In this document: piece by piece, positions 24,597-34,219 of the stretch
How positions within the stretch are numbered: the stretch's first letter is position 1
How the letters are laid out: the number at the start of each line of letters is the position of its first letter
DNA from: an uncultured Tateyamaria sp.
GTDB lineage: Bacteria > Pseudomonadota > Alphaproteobacteria > Rhodobacterales > Rhodobacteraceae
Reading direction: 5' to 3'
NCBI RefSeq assembly: GCF_947503415.1
Contig: NZ_CANNDS010000001.1
Coordinates: 1,026,501 to 1,090,500 of the forward strand
Length of the DNA stretch: 64,000 bases
The notes under the pieces: model-generated
Databases searched by the model: none
The model's input: the letters and a program-made list of their open reading frames with translations, nothing else
What the model was told of the DNA's origin: nothing
Position numbers and translations under genes: made by a program

Positions 24597-25283
24597 TCAG
24601 GCCATCAGACGATATCCACCAGATTCGGTCACAAGAAGGCGCGCATTTGACGGATCTGGTTCGATTTTCTGGCGCAGACGGTAGATGTGCGTTTCCAGCG
24701 TGTGGGTTGTGACACCCGCATTGTAACCCCACACCTCGTGCAGCAGCACGTCGCGGGCCACCACACCTTCGGTCGAACGGTAGAGGAATTTGAGGATGTT
24801 GGTTTCCTTCTCCGTCAGGCGGATTTTCCGGTCATCTTCGGTGATCAGCATCTTGACGGATGGCTTGAACGTGTACGGCCCAAGCGTGAAAACGGCATCT
24901 TCGGATTGTTCATGCTGACGCAGCTGGGCACGGATACGGGCCAGAAGGACAGGGAACTTGAAAGGCTTGCTGACATAGTCATTCGCACCCGCATCAAGGC
25001 CGAGGATCGTGTCTGCGTCGGTGTCGTGACCCGTCAGCATCAGGATGGGTGATTTGACCCCCTGCTTGCGCATCACGCGGCAAAGTTCGCGGCCGTCCGT
25101 GTCGGGCAGGCCCACATCGAGAATCACGAGGTCGTAGATCGCCTCCTTGGCCTTGACCAGCGCGTCCTGACCATTGCCCGCCTCGAACACGTCGAAGTCT
25201 TCGGTCATGACCAGCTGTTCGCTGAGCGCCTCGCGCAGGTCTTCGTCATCGTCGACCAGCAGAATCTTTTTCAGTTGTGCCAT
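24597..25283 (-). CDS. OmpR-family response regulator, orphan
   Basis: A 228-residue two-domain regulator. The receiver domain (about 1-120) has acidic pocket DDDED (11-15), phospho-acceptor D56 in LVILDVGLP, and K in YVSKPFKFP. The C-terminal winged helix (about 135-228) contains RLTEKETNILKFLY, THTLETHIYRLRQKIEPD and the final GGYRLMA. ATG 25283 is followed by MAQLKKILLVDDDED; the frame is open well upstream, but homology starts here. No histidine kinase is adjacent, so its partner must be elsewhere. It is divergent from ribA and ends at its own terminator. Its target genes cannot be inferred from the sequence. Confidence 0.92.
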   Translation of the reverse strand: MAQLKKILLVDDDEDLREALSEQLVMTEDFDVFEAGNGQDALVKAKEAIYDLVILDVGLPDTDGRELCRVMRKQGVKSPILMLTGHDTDADTILGLDAGANDYVSKPFKFPVLLARIRAQLRQHEQSEDAVFTLGPYTFKPSVKMLITEDDRKIRLTEKETNILKFLYRSTEGVVARDVLLHEVWGYNAGVTTHTLETHIYRLRQKIEPDPSNARLLVTESGGYRLMA

Positions 25284-25445
25284 GGCTCTTCTCCCTGTCC
25301 GTGTTGAGGGATAGATGCGCTTTGGGGGTGATTTCAGCAAGTTATGGAGGTTTTGTTTCACGCCCATGTGTGACGGAGTGTGCAAATGTTTCAATTCTCG
25401 TGGGATTTGCTTATGTCGAGCGGTGCGTAGGAAAGGATTTGTTAC

Positions 25446-26534
25446 ATGGGACTGGGCCCGGATATCACCGAAACGCTGGCGCGGGCACGCGCGGACCTGC
25501 GGATGGGCGTGCCAATTGTGGTGATGGGTGAGGCCCATATTCTGGCTGTCGCGGTGGAGGCGCTGTCGCCTGACCGTCTGGCCGGGTTGCGCGCCCTTGG
25601 TGGATCCCTGGAGCTGGCGTTGACCGGATGGCGGGCGGAAACGCTGAAGGCCCGTGTCTATGATGGTGACGTGGCCCGGATTGCCGTACCTGACGCCGCC
25701 GCGCTGGGATGGTTGCAGTCATTGGCTGATCCTGCCGACGATTTGGCGACACCGATGAAGGGGCCGTTGCGGTCCGTGCGCGACGGCGACGCCGCCCCCC
25801 ATCGTGCGGCGCTGCAATTGTGCAAGTCCGCCCGGTTGCTGCCCGCGGCCTTGTGCGTTGAAGTGCCGGACGGGTTTGCCTTGGCTGCGGCCCAAGGGCT
25901 CACCGCTGTGCCTTTGGCGTTGGCGGAGCCGCTCTTGCAGGACCGCAGCCCATTGCATCCGATTGTGCAGGCCCGTTTGCCAATGGAAGTGTCCGAGGCC
26001 GGACGGCTGCATGTGTTTCGCCCCGAAGATGGCGGGGAAGAGCATTACGCCATCGAGATTGGCCGCCCGGATCGCAGTCAGCCGGTGTTGGCCCGATTGC
26101 ACTCGGCCTGTTTCACCGGCGATCTTATGGGCAGTCTGAAATGTGATTGTGGTCCGCAGTTGCGTGGTGCCTTGGCCCAGATGGGGGCCGAGGGGACCGG
26201 CGTTCTGCTGTATATGAACCAGGAGGGGCGCGGCATCGGATTGGCGAACAAGATGCGCGCATATGCTCTGCAGGATCAGGGTTTTGACACGGTAGATGCG
26301 AACCACCGCCTGGGCTTCGAGGATGACGAACGGGATTTCCGGTTGGGGTCAGATATTCTGAAGTCCATGGGTTTCAGCGCTGTCCGGTTGCTGACCAACA
26401 ACCCGGCCAAGGTTTCGATGATGGAAGCCAGCGGTGTGACCGTGACCGAACGTGTGCCGCTGAAGGTTGGCGAGAACCGGTTCAATCGAGATTATCTGGC
26501 CACCAAGGCGGCGAAATCAGGGCACCTGCTGTGA
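25446..26534 (+). CDS. ribA: GTP cyclohydrolase II with degenerate DHBP-synthase-like N-terminal half
   Basis: A 362-residue protein. The C-terminal half is a complete GTP cyclohydrolase II: zinc cysteines C222, C233 and C235 (HSACFTGDLMGSLKCDC), then MNQEGRGIGLANKMRAY and LLTNNPAK. This converts GTP to the first riboflavin intermediate. The N-terminal half (about 1-180) keeps the outline of 3,4-dihydroxy-2-butanone-4-phosphate synthase (RADLRMGVPIVVM) but lacks the acidic DDE..EGDL residues needed for catalysis, so it is probably inactive as RibB. AAAGGA precedes ATG 25446. The stop overlaps the next gene by GTGA. Confidence 0.92.
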   Translation: MGLGPDITETLARARADLRMGVPIVVMGEAHILAVAVEALSPDRLAGLRALGGSLELALTGWRAETLKARVYDGDVARIAVPDAAALGWLQSLADPADDLATPMKGPLRSVRDGDAAPHRAALQLCKSARLLPAALCVEVPDGFALAAAQGLTAVPLALAEPLLQDRSPLHPIVQARLPMEVSEAGRLHVFRPEDGGEEHYAIEIGRPDRSQPVLARLHSACFTGDLMGSLKCDCGPQLRGALAQMGAEGTGVLLYMNQEGRGIGLANKMRAYALQDQGFDTVDANHRLGFEDDERDFRLGSDILKSMGFSAVRLLTNNPAKVSMMEASGVTVTERVPLKVGENRFNRDYLATKAAKSGHLL

Positions 26535-27025
26535 CACCCTTGGATATGGTGGTGACGCCGCGCGGCATGCGATTTGCAGGGCGCTGCTTTCCCTGCACTG
26601 TCGGCAGAAGTGGCGTCACGGGAACCAAGCGCGAAGGCGATGGTGCCACTCCGCGTGGCGTTCACCGGATCGTTGGCATGCTGTACCGTCCAGATCGCAT
26701 GGCCCGCCCGTCAAACTGGGCTTTGCCCATTCGCCCCGGCGACGTGTGGTCCGATGATGTGGATGACGAGGACTACAACCTCATGGTGCGTGCGCCCTAT
26801 GCCCCCAGCCACGAACGGCTGCGCAGGGCGGATCCGCTGTATGATCTGGTGATCCTGACGGACTGGAATTGGCCATATGCCGTGCCCGGTCGAGGATCAG
26901 CCATCTTCATGCACCGGTGGCGCCGGCCGGGATATCCAACCGAAGGCTGCATCGGATTGCGCCCGGATCATCTGGCGTGGATTGCACCGCGCATTCGGTA
27001 TCAGACGCGGTTGATCGTCGTCTGA
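26531..27025 (+). CDS. L,D-transpeptidase (YkuD) family protein
   Basis: A 164-residue protein built almost entirely of the YkuD catalytic domain. The signature is IFMHRWRRPGYPTEGCIGL (about 128-146), with the His and the catalytic Cys of the HxxxxxxxxSxGCxxx-type motif; the usual Ser is Thr here. Early text TVGRSGVTGTKREGDGATP is also family-typical. No signal peptide or membrane segment is visible, unlike secreted cell-wall L,D-transpeptidases, so its location is unclear. GTG 26531 overlaps the ribA stop. It may modify peptidoglycan cross-links, but short cytoplasm-like members are poorly characterised. Confidence 0.85.
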   Translation: MTPLDMVVTPRGMRFAGRCFPCTVGRSGVTGTKREGDGATPRGVHRIVGMLYRPDRMARPSNWALPIRPGDVWSDDVDDEDYNLMVRAPYAPSHERLRRADPLYDLVILTDWNWPYAVPGRGSAIFMHRWRRPGYPTEGCIGLRPDHLAWIAPRIRYQTRLIVV

Positions 27026-27027
27026 CT

Positions 27028-27684
27028 TCAGGCCTGTGTTGTCCGCTCGCCAAAAATGGCTGAGCCGACGCGGACATGTGTGGCTCCGAGCGCTATGGCG
27101 CTTTCGAAGTCGCCGCTCATTCCCATGGAGAGCCCGTACAACCCATTGCGGTTTGCAAGCTTGGCCAGCAGTGCAAAATGAAGCGACGGCTCTTCATCGA
27201 CCGGCGGGATGCACATCAGCCCTTGGATCGGCAGGTCCAGCCCACGGCACTCAGCGACAAACGCATCGGTCTCAGCAGGCAAGACACCGGCCTTTTGCGG
27301 CTCTTCGCCCGTGTTGATTTGCAGGAAGATGTCAGGGCAATGCCCCATCTCTTGCGCCAGTCGTGCAATGGTCTTGGCCAGTTTGGGTCGATCAACAGAG
27401 TGAATGGCCTGGAAAAGCTCCATCGCCTGCCGCGTCTTGTTGCTTTGCAGCGGTCCGATCAGATGAACATCAATGTCGCCGTATTGATCCCGCAGGTCCG
27501 GCCATTTGCCAGCCGCTTCCTGCACGCGGTTCTCGCCAAACAGGCGATGTCCCTGATCCAATACCGCCGTCACCCGCTCAAGAGGTTGCACCTTGCTGAC
27601 CGCAATCAGTTGTGCAGCGTCAGGAGCCCGCCCTGCCTTGACGCAGGCTGCTTCAATTCTTGCCGCTATTTCAGAAAGTGACAT
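27028..27684 (-). CDS. yggS: YggS-family PLP homeostasis protein
   Basis: A 218-residue, single-domain alanine-racemase-fold protein. The PLP lysine is in LIAVSKVQP (about residue 27), with the family phrases GENRVQEAAGKW, HLIGPLQSNK, INTGEEPQKAG and a late GLSMGMSGDFESAIALG. YggS/PROSC proteins bind PLP and control vitamin B6 and amino-acid homeostasis, with no clear catalytic activity. ATG 27684 has AGGTG seven bases upstream, whereas a GTG three codons earlier lies inside that site, so ATG is chosen. It ends three bases from the convergent L,D-transpeptidase stop. Confidence 0.93.
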   Translation of the reverse strand: MSLSEIAARIEAACVKAGRAPDAAQLIAVSKVQPLERVTAVLDQGHRLFGENRVQEAAGKWPDLRDQYGDIDVHLIGPLQSNKTRQAMELFQAIHSVDRPKLAKTIARLAQEMGHCPDIFLQINTGEEPQKAGVLPAETDAFVAECRGLDLPIQGLMCIPPVDEEPSLHFALLAKLANRNGLYGLSMGMSGDFESAIALGATHVRVGSAIFGERTTQA

Positions 27685-27758
27685 CGGGTGCACCTATCGC
27701 CTCGGGGATGGGTGGCACAAAGCACGACGTGCGATCAAATGCAAAGGGGTCGAAACGA

Positions 27759-27785
27759 AAAGGGGCAGGCCAATGGCCCGCCCCA
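27759..27785 (-). terminator. Rho-independent terminator of the porin gene
   Basis: On the minus strand the stem GGGGCGGGCC / GGCCTGCCCC (one mismatch, 3-nt loop, 27763-27785) is followed by TTTTCGTTT. It begins about 20 bp after the porin stop codon. Confidence 0.85.
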
Positions 27786-27806
27786 AATCGTCTGTGTCGT
27801 CAACTA

Positions 27807-28805
27807 TTAGAAGTTGAAGACCACACCCAGGTCAGCAAAGGTGTCGCCGTCGGCGAGTTCACCAACACCACCTTGCAGCGATACACCGCCGCCCAGCGAG
27901 TGGCGGAAGCCGATGCCGTAGACTTCGTCGTCGCCGTCGATGCCGGTGTCAGCAAAAGCGAAACGGATTTCGGTTGCTGCGCCAACGTCATACTTGACCG
28001 AGAAGCCGTAGGATGTGTCGTCGTTGGCATCGTAGTCCGCGATCAGGATCGAGAACGCCAGAGCGCCGATTTCACCACCGAACGACACGGCCCAGAAGTC
28101 GTCATCCGTGGATGCGACTACAGCGTCGGAAGCGTCACGATCTTCAGTTTCTTCGTTACCGTACACGAAGCCAACCGAGTAGTTGCCGAAGTTGTAGCCA
28201 ACACCAATCTGGTATTCTTCAACTTCGGTTGCTGTACCAGCAGTTTCGTCCTGCGCGGACGTACCGTCTGTAACCGATGCCGACACAGTGAAGTCGCCTG
28301 CAGTGTAACGCAGCTTAACTGTTGGAGTAACCTGCTCGGTTACCAGGTCGTCTGGGTCACCCACGGTGCCGAAGCCGTTTGCAGGCAGGCCGAAACCGGT
28401 CGACTGTTCCAGCGACGATGTCAGACCAACGCCGAAGCCGTAGTAGTCAACAACGTCACCCGAGTCGAGAACGTCGGAAACCGAACCAACGTCGAGGCGG
28501 AAGCCGCCTGTCGACACAGCAAAACCAGCTGCCGACTGCTCGGCCAGGCTGCTGTTGCCATTGGCTTGGTCATCCGTTTGGAAGCGGATACGACCTTCGA
28601 ATTCCAGACCGTTGTCGGAAGTTGTGGTGCCGGTTACGGTCAGACGGAAACGCTGTTCGATACGGACATCGTCGTTGCCGACAGTATCATCGTTGTTTTC
28701 GTCATAAACGAGGCCGAAGCGGCCAAAGCCGCCAAAGCTAACTTCCGCAGCTGCCATGCCAGTCGTGGCAATCAGCGCGGTTGTAGCGAAGAGAACTTTT
28801 TTCAT
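27807..28805 (-). CDS. Outer-membrane porin (Rhodobacter-type, gram-negative porin family)
   Basis: A 332-residue precursor. The signal peptide is MKKVLFATTALIATTGMAAA, and the mature protein starts EVSFGGFGRFGLVYDENND, typical of Rhodobacter-type trimeric porins. The chain alternates hydrophobic and polar residues as in 16-stranded beta barrels, is rich in Asp/Gly/Thr, and ends in a C-terminal phenylalanine (VVFNF), the BamA recognition signal. The acidic composition suits a marine organism. GAGGGAAAA lies close upstream of ATG 28805, and a strong terminator follows, fitting a highly expressed single gene. It is divergent from the DUF3576 gene across about 260 bp. Confidence 0.92.
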   Translation of the reverse strand: MKKVLFATTALIATTGMAAAEVSFGGFGRFGLVYDENNDDTVGNDDVRIEQRFRLTVTGTTTSDNGLEFEGRIRFQTDDQANGNSSLAEQSAAGFAVSTGGFRLDVGSVSDVLDSGDVVDYYGFGVGLTSSLEQSTGFGLPANGFGTVGDPDDLVTEQVTPTVKLRYTAGDFTVSASVTDGTSAQDETAGTATEVEEYQIGVGYNFGNYSVGFVYGNEETEDRDASDAVVASTDDDFWAVSFGGEIGALAFSILIADYDANDDTSYGFSVKYDVGAATEIRFAFADTGIDGDDEVYGIGFRHSLGGGVSLQGGVGELADGDTFADLGVVFNF

Positions 28806-29068
28806 TGGTTTTCCCTCGGTTTCAAGTCACACGCCCTAACCGGGGAATCCGGCGAGGGGATGGATGCTGTCTCAACCATTTGCCGGAGCATCTCAAGCGA
28901 CGCATCATGTGTTGGCCGCAATTCCGGCATGGTTGGTGCAGCTTTGCCACAGTCCGGTCACACCGTCCCTTCTGCATTAACAGTGTGATACGCCACCTTG
29001 CCCGTGTCTTGCGAGCCGCTGGCAACTTGGCTATCACGGTCCCCAACGAACAGGGGTTGGGACTTCCA
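28806..29068. other. Divergent promoter region of porin and DUF3576 genes
   Basis: 263 bp without a convincing gene. It should hold the promoters of both divergent genes and the porin leader. I see no strong palindrome or long repeat, and no consensus promoter that I would place with confidence. Confidence 0.4.
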
Positions 29069-29563
29069 ATGCGTAAAACGCGTGCAATGGGCCGCTTGGC
29101 CATTCTTTCTTTGGCGCTTGTGCTGACGGCATGCGGCGGTCGCGTCGGTATTACCGACCCGGACTCGGAACGTATTGTCGGTGACGGTGACAGCGCACGA
29201 GAGCGTGACATTCGGTCGGGCACGACACTGGGCGAAGCACTGCGTGCACGCCGAAATCAGGAATCCATTGTTCGGGTCAACAAATACATCTGGTCCGCAA
29301 GCCTGCAAGTCCTCGATTTTCTTCCGATTCAATCGGTTGACCCGTTTACGGGCGTCATTGTGACCGGCTTTGGCACACCGCCGGGCGGTGGTCGTGCGTA
29401 CCGGGCCACTGTCCTGATTGGCGACCCGGCGCTGGACGCAAGATCCCTGAATGTGGCCTTGCAGACCCGTAACGGCCCAGCCAGCGCCGCAACCGTGCGC
29501 GCGATCGAGGATGCGATCCTGACCCGTGCGCGCCAACTGCGTGTGGCAGACAACCGCCTTTAA
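29069..29563 (+). CDS. DUF3576 domain lipoprotein
   Basis: A 164-residue predicted lipoprotein. The basic start [10 protein letters not shown] is followed by a hydrophobic stretch and lipobox LTACG, so the mature protein is acylated at Cys about 21. The rest is the DUF3576 domain, with [20 protein letters not shown] and a C-terminal [17 protein letters not shown]3576 proteins are alphaproteobacterial envelope proteins of unknown function found just upstream of leuS-lptE-holA, as here. The frame is open upstream, but ATG 29069 is the only start that gives a signal sequence. It probably sits in the outer-membrane inner leaflet. Confidence 0.88.
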   Translation: MRKTRAMGRLAILSLALVLTACGGRVGITDPDSERIVGDGDSARERDIRSGTTLGEALRARRNQESIVRVNKYIWSASLQVLDFLPIQSVDPFTGVIVTGFGTPPGGGRAYRATVLIGDPALDARSLNVALQTRNGPASAATVRAIEDAILTRARQLRVADNRL

Positions 29564-29645
29564 GCCCTTCCAGAGCACAGCATTCCCCATTATCAGATGC
29601 GCCGGGCCCTTGTGCCCGGCGTTTGCACATTCAGGACCAGACCCC

Positions 29646-32198
29646 ATGGCAACCTACACCCCATCCGAGATCGAAGCCCGCTGGCAAGCCGCCTGGGACA
29701 AGGCCGATGTGTTCAAGGCTAAGCGCAGCGCCGACAAGCCAAAGTATTACGTGCTTGAGATGTTCCCCTACCCGTCGGGCCGCATCCACATGGGCCATGT
29801 GCGCAACTACACAATGGGCGACGTGATCGCGCGCTATAAAATGTCGACCGGCCACAACGTGCTGCACCCCATGGGCTGGGATGCGTTCGGGATGCCAGCC
29901 GAGAATGCGGCCATGGCCATCGGCGGTCACCCCAAGACATGGACCTACGACAATATCGCCGACATGCGCAGCCAGATGAAACCGCTGGGCCTGTCCATCG
30001 ACTGGTCCCGCGAGTTTGCGACCTGTGACCCTGAGTATTACGGGCAACAGCAGGCCCTCTTTCTTGATTTCCTTGAGGCCGGGCTTGTGTACCGCAAGAA
30101 CGCGCAGGTGAATTGGGATCCGGTCGACATGACCGTGCTCGCCAATGAACAGGTGATTGACGGCAAGGGCTGGCGCTCGGGTGCCGAGGTAGAGCGGCGC
30201 GAACTGACGCAGTGGTTCTTCAAGATTGCCGACATGGCGGGAGAGTTGAAAGACGCGCTTGCCGGGCTCGACAATTGGCCCGCCAAGGTCCGCCTGATGC
30301 AGGAAAACTGGATCGGTGAGAGCAGAGGCATCGACATCCCCTTTGTTCGGACAGATGGCGACGGCACCATCCTGTGCTACTCAACCCGCCCCGATACGAT
30401 GCGTGGCGCGTCGTTCATCGCCGTTTCGCCCGACCATCCGGTCGCAAAAGCGCTTGAGGCCCAGAACCCTGATCTGGCTGCGTTTATCGACGAATGCCGC
30501 AAGATGGACACAACCGAAGCGGCAATGGAGAAGGCCGAGAAGAAGGGGATCGACACCGGCGTGCGAGTCAAGCACCCCGTCTATGCGGACGTGGACCTGC
30601 CCGTCTGGATCGGCAACTTTGTTTTGATGGATTACGGCACCGGTGCCGTCTTTGGCTGTCCGGCGCATGATCAACGCGATCTCGACTTTGCGCGTAAATA
30701 CGGTTTGCCGGTGCAGAATGCGTTTTACATGCCCGGCGACGAAACCGAGGTCGCGGATGATGCTCTCGTGCCTACGAAGACCGAGAAAGTTGTTTACATC
30801 GACCACTTTGCAGGGATTGCGGAGGCGACAAGCCAACAAGGTATCGACGCCACTATCGATTATTTCGAAGCACATGGCCTTGGCAAAGGGCAAACGCAGT
30901 ATCGGTTGCGTGACTGGGGCCTCAGCCGCCAACGCTATTGGGGCTGTCCGATTCCGGTTGTTCACTGTGATGACTGCGGCGTGGTGCCGGAAAAGAAAGA
31001 TAACCTGCCGATCGAGCTGCCCGATGATGTCAGTTTTGATATCCCCGGCAATCCGCTGGACCGCCATCCAACATGGCGCGATGTGCCCTGTCCGTACTGT
31101 GGCAAGCCCGCAAAGCGCGAAACGGACACGATGGATACGTTTGTGGATTCGTCTTGGTACTTCGCCCGCTTCACTGCGCCGCATGCTGCGACACCCACTG
31201 ATCTGGAGGATGCCGCGTACTGGATGAATGTGGACCAGTATATCGGCGGCATCGAACACGCGATCCTGCACCTGCTTTACTCGCGCTTCTTTGCGCGCGC
31301 GATGCGTATCACCGGCCATCTTCCCCAAGGGTGTGAAGAGCCGTTCGATGCGCTGTTCACGCAAGGCATGGTGACGCACGAGATTTACGTGACACGTGAT
31401 GAGAAGGACCGGCCCGTCTATCATCTGCCCGAACACATTGAGTGGACGGAATCGGGTGCACGGCTTGGCGCAACTGGCGAGCCGGTGGATGTGATCCCGT
31501 CGGCCAAGATGTCCAAGTCCAAAAAGAACGTGGTCGACCCGCTTGGCATCATCGCCAGCTACGGCGCCGACACCGCGCGCTGGTTCGTGCTGAGCGACTC
31601 GCCCCCCGAACGGGATGTGGAATGGACAGCCTCGGGCGCGGAAGCGGCCTTCAAACACCTGACCCGCGTCTGGAATATCTGCGATCGGATCAGCCAGATG
31701 GACAAGGACGCGCCCGGCACCGGCGATGACGATCTGTTGCGGGCCATGCACAAGACCATCCATGACGTGACCATGGGTGTGGAATCCTTCGGCTTCAACG
31801 CGGCCATCGCCAAGCTTTATGGCTTTACGGCCACCCTGCAGAAGTCCAAGGCAGGCCATGCCGCCCAGCGCGAAGCCGTGATGACGCTTGCGCAGCTCAT
31901 GGCCCCCATGACGCCGCACCTTGCCGAAGATATCTGGGCGCATCAGGGCGGTGAGGGTCTTGTGATCCATGCAGCTTGGCCCACGGCGGACAAGGCAATG
32001 CTGGTGTCCGACACCGTGACCCTGCCCATCCAGATCAATGGCAAAAGGCGCGGCGAACTGACCGTTCCCGCCGATATGGACAAGGCCGAGGTTGAAAAAC
32101 AGGCGCTGGCAACCGAAGCTGTGCAAAAGGCACTGGACGGCGGGTCCCCCAAGAAGGTGATCGTCGTGCCCGGCCGTATCGTCAACGTGGTGGTCTGA
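29646..32198 (+). CDS. leuS: Leucyl-tRNA synthetase
   Basis: An 850-residue class I aminoacyl-tRNA synthetase, the normal bacterial LeuRS length. The HIGH-type motif is [11 protein letters not shown] (41-51) and the KMSKS loop is AKMSKSKKN (K621 onward). Between them lie the CP1 editing domain (about 220-420, with the ISVSPDHP-like text and a GIDTGV phrase) and zinc-domain-like cysteines (CDDCG and CPYCG). The C-terminal anticodon-binding and LeuRS-specific domains are complete. It charges tRNA-Leu and edits misacylated products. lptE starts seven bases after its stop. Confidence 0.97.
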   Translation: MATYTPSEIEARWQAAWDKADVFKAKRSADKPKYYVLEMFPYPSGRIHMGHVRNYTMGDVIARYKMSTGHNVLHPMGWDAFGMPAENAAMAIGGHPKTWTYDNIADMRSQMKPLGLSIDWSREFATCDPEYYGQQQALFLDFLEAGLVYRKNAQVNWDPVDMTVLANEQVIDGKGWRSGAEVERRELTQWFFKIADMAGELKDALAGLDNWPAKVRLMQENWIGESRGIDIPFVRTDGDGTILCYSTRPDTMRGASFIAVSPDHPVAKALEAQNPDLAAFIDECRKMDTTEAAMEKAEKKGIDTGVRVKHPVYADVDLPVWIGNFVLMDYGTGAVFGCPAHDQRDLDFARKYGLPVQNAFYMPGDETEVADDALVPTKTEKVVYIDHFAGIAEATSQQGIDATIDYFEAHGLGKGQTQYRLRDWGLSRQRYWGCPIPVVHCDDCGVVPEKKDNLPIELPDDVSFDIPGNPLDRHPTWRDVPCPYCGKPAKRETDTMDTFVDSSWYFARFTAPHAATPTDLEDAAYWMNVDQYIGGIEHAILHLLYSRFFARAMRITGHLPQGCEEPFDALFTQGMVTHEIYVTRDEKDRPVYHLPEHIEWTESGARLGATGEPVDVIPSAKMSKSKKNVVDPLGIIASYGADTARWFVLSDSPPERDVEWTASGAEAAFKHLTRVWNICDRISQMDKDAPGTGDDDLLRAMHKTIHDVTMGVESFGFNAAIAKLYGFTATLQKSKAGHAAQREAVMTLAQLMAPMTPHLAEDIWAHQGGEGLVIHAAWPTADKAMLVSDTVTLPIQINGKRRGELTVPADMDKAEVEKQALATEAVQKALDGGSPKKVIVVPGRIVNVVV

Positions 32199-32204
32199 CC
32201 CAAC

Positions 32205-32672
32205 ATGCGCATCCTTGCCGCCCTTGCCCTGATCCTGACCGTCGCCGCCTGCGGGTTCGAGCCGGTCTACGGCCCCGGCGGCGCAGGAACGCAGTTGCAG
32301 AACCGTGTGCTGGTCGACAAACCCATCGACCGCGAAGGGTTCCTGCTGGTCCGCCAATTGGAAGAACGTTTGGGCCGGAGCGGTGATCCCGCCTACGCAC
32401 TGGGTATCCAGCTGTCGGTGAAAGAAGAAGCGCGCGCGATTGACCCCGATGGCGACATTCGCCGGTTCCACGTCATTGGCGAGGCAACTTATTCGCTGTC
32501 GGACACGTCAACCGGCGCAGTGGTCCAATCAAATACTGTGGATAACTTCGTGGGTTATTCTGCCACCGGCACAACCGTGGCGACGTTGGCGGCCAAGCGG
32601 GACGCGACGGAACGGCTGATGACAATGCTTGCAGACGAAATCGTGTTGCAATTACAGGCCTCTGACCTGTGA
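32205..32672 (+). CDS. lptE: LPS assembly lipoprotein LptE
   Basis: A 155-residue lipoprotein. The signal sequence MRILAALALILTVAACG has its lipobox cysteine at residue 16, followed by the FEPVYG motif that marks alphaproteobacterial LptE. The remainder fits a small alpha/beta fold. LptE plugs the LptD beta barrel and helps insert LPS in the outer leaflet. Position supports the call: leuS-lptE-holA is a conserved order. Its end overlaps the holA start by four bases (GTGA). Sequence conservation in this family is low, so the call leans on the lipobox, FEPVYG and context. Confidence 0.88.
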   Translation: MRILAALALILTVAACGFEPVYGPGGAGTQLQNRVLVDKPIDREGFLLVRQLEERLGRSGDPAYALGIQLSVKEEARAIDPDGDIRRFHVIGEATYSLSDTSTGAVVQSNTVDNFVGYSATGTTVATLAAKRDATERLMTMLADEIVLQLQASDL

Positions 32673-33670
32673 AGCTGAATACGGGGCAAGCCAACGCCTA
32701 TTTCTCAAAACCGGATCCGGATGCGGCTGGCCTGTTGATATACGGCGCTGACGGGATGCGTATCGCGCTTAAGCGACAACAGGTGGTGGCGGCGCTGATT
32801 GGTCCGCAGGGCGAGGAAGAAATGCGCCTGACACGGATCGCGGCTGGTGATCTGCGCAAGGAACCCGCGTTGCTGCTGGACGCCGTCAAGGCCATTGGGT
32901 TTTTCCCCGGCCCACGTGTCGCGCTTGTCGAGGATGCAAATGAAACCGTAGGTCCGATCATCACGGATGCAATTTCGGACTGGGCCGCAGGCGACGCCCA
33001 AATCGTTGTCACCGCCGGAACGCTGAAACCCACGTCCAAACTGCGCAAGGCCTTCGAAGCGCATACGGCAGCCTATGCCGTAGGGATCTACGATAACCCT
33101 CCGACCCGAGACGAGATCGAGCGTGATCTCACTGCCGCAGGCATCACAAACCCGCCGCAAGAGGCGATGCACCTATTGATGGACCTCGCGCGGCAACTTG
33201 AGCCCGGCGATTTTCGTCAGACACTGGAGAAGGTGGGGCTTTACAAGCTGAACGATCCTGAACCGCTCAGCGCGGATGACATCACGGCTTGCGCGCCGGC
33301 ATCCGTTGAGGCGGATGTGGATGATGTGCTGTTGGTCGTGGGCGATGGGAACGCAGCTGCCATTGGCCCTGTCATGCAGCGATTGCAGGCCCAGGGCGTC
33401 AATGCGGTGGCACTGTGTATCGGCGCCATGCGGCACTTCCGGTCCTTGCACCGAGCCGCAAGCGACACCTCTGGCCGTCCACAGATCTGGGGGCCCAATC
33501 GTGACAAGATGCTGGCGCAAGCCCGCAATTGGGGGGCGCCGAAACTGGAACTTGCTCTGACGGAACTGACGGACACAGACCTGCAACTCCGCTCGGCCGG
33601 GCAAAATGCGCCGGCCCTTGCGCTTGTGGAACGCTGTTTCATCCGTCTTGCCATGCTCGCACGACGCTGA
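32669..33670 (+). CDS. holA: DNA polymerase III subunit delta
   Basis: A 333-residue AAA+-like clamp-loader subunit starting at GTG 32669. N-terminal text is FSKPDPDAAGLLIYGADGMR, where the degenerate nucleotide-binding fold begins. LLDAVKAIGFFPGPRVALVEDA corresponds to the clamp-opening region, and the C-terminal third is the helical collar domain ending with LALVERCFIRLAMLARR. Delta opens the beta clamp in the clamp-loader complex. Translation is coupled to lptE by the GTGA overlap. A G-rich hairpin (33729-33744) follows and may terminate the leuS-lptE-holA transcript. Confidence 0.92.
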   Translation: MKLNTGQANAYFSKPDPDAAGLLIYGADGMRIALKRQQVVAALIGPQGEEEMRLTRIAAGDLRKEPALLLDAVKAIGFFPGPRVALVEDANETVGPIITDAISDWAAGDAQIVVTAGTLKPTSKLRKAFEAHTAAYAVGIYDNPPTRDEIERDLTAAGITNPPQEAMHLLMDLARQLEPGDFRQTLEKVGLYKLNDPEPLSADDITACAPASVEADVDDVLLVVGDGNAAAIGPVMQRLQAQGVNAVALCIGAMRHFRSLHRAASDTSGRPQIWGPNRDKMLAQARNWGAPKLELALTELTDTDLQLRSAGQNAPALALVERCFIRLAMLARR

Positions 33671-33728
33671 TCAACGCGCAGGTCCATTCTTCTCTGTTCC
33701 AGGACTATCAATGGGGGGCGGCGAAGCC

Positions 33729-33744
33729 GGGGGGCTGGCCCCCC
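33729..33744 (+). repeat. G/C hairpin after holA
   Basis: GGGGGG-CTGG-CCCCCC then TTGG, within a GGGGGGCGGCGAAGCCGGGG context. It is related in style to the element at 1961-2006. It probably stops holA transcription, but lacks a T-tract. Confidence 0.45.
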
Positions 33745-33775
33745 TTGGAATGTCGTCGCGCAAGCGCCCTTTGGA

Positions 33776-34219
33776 TCACGGATGGTCTTCCGGTGGGGCT
33801 GCGAACATCGCCATCACTTCGGCCTCAGTCATCACATTCCGCCCCTCACCTGCAAATGCGTATCCGTCGGGTTTCAGGTCAATGAAAATCTCGCCAGTAA
33901 GCGGAATGCCCGATGCATCGTCGAATGTGCCCATGCCAACATGCATTTCGCCGTTCATCGGGCCCGGTGCGGTGACGCGGTAAAAGACTGAGGACCCGCA
34001 GGTTTTGCAGAACGCCCGCTCGGCCCACTCTGACGACGTGTAGACAGCGAGGTTCTCTTCCCCCTCGATCTGCATGCCGCCCTTGGGCACCTGAACGCCC
34101 AGAAACACGCCACCAGACCACTTGCGGCACATACTGCAATGGCATGCGCCGGTTTCGGTGACCGGAGCGGTGATGGTGAAAGAAACCGCACCGCAGATGC
34201 AGGATCCTGAATGAGACAT
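33776..34219 (-). CDS. GFA-family (CENP-V/glutathione-dependent formaldehyde-activating) protein
   Basis: A 147-residue zinc protein of the GFA fold. The metal cysteines are all visible: C7/C9 (SCICGAVSF), C28/C30/C33 (CHCSMCRKWSG) and a later pair in AFCKTCGSSVF. GFA proteins bind glutathione or S-hydroxymethylglutathione, although for most members the reaction is unknown. The frame is open far upstream, but ATG 34219 (MSHSGSCICG) has AGGAGG just upstream and matches the family start. It is divergent from a glutathione S-transferase gene, consistent with a glutathione link. Confidence 0.92.
   Translation of the reverse strand: MSHSGSCICGAVSFTITAPVTETGACHCSMCRKWSGGVFLGVQVPKGGMQIEGEENLAVYTSSEWAERAFCKTCGSSVFYRVTAPGPMNGEMHVGMGTFDDASGIPLTGEIFIDLKPDGYAFAGEGRNVMTEAEVMAMFAAPPEDHP

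Noticed and set aside
26531-27025. L,D-transpeptidase as a secreted cell-wall enzyme
   Set aside because: No signal peptide or membrane helix is visible at the coupled GTG start, so the location was left open.
30381-32471. A 696-codon open frame on the minus strand opposite leuS
   Set aside because: It is an antisense shadow of a GC-rich gene with strong codon bias. It has no domain text and lies fully under a certain leuS and lptE.
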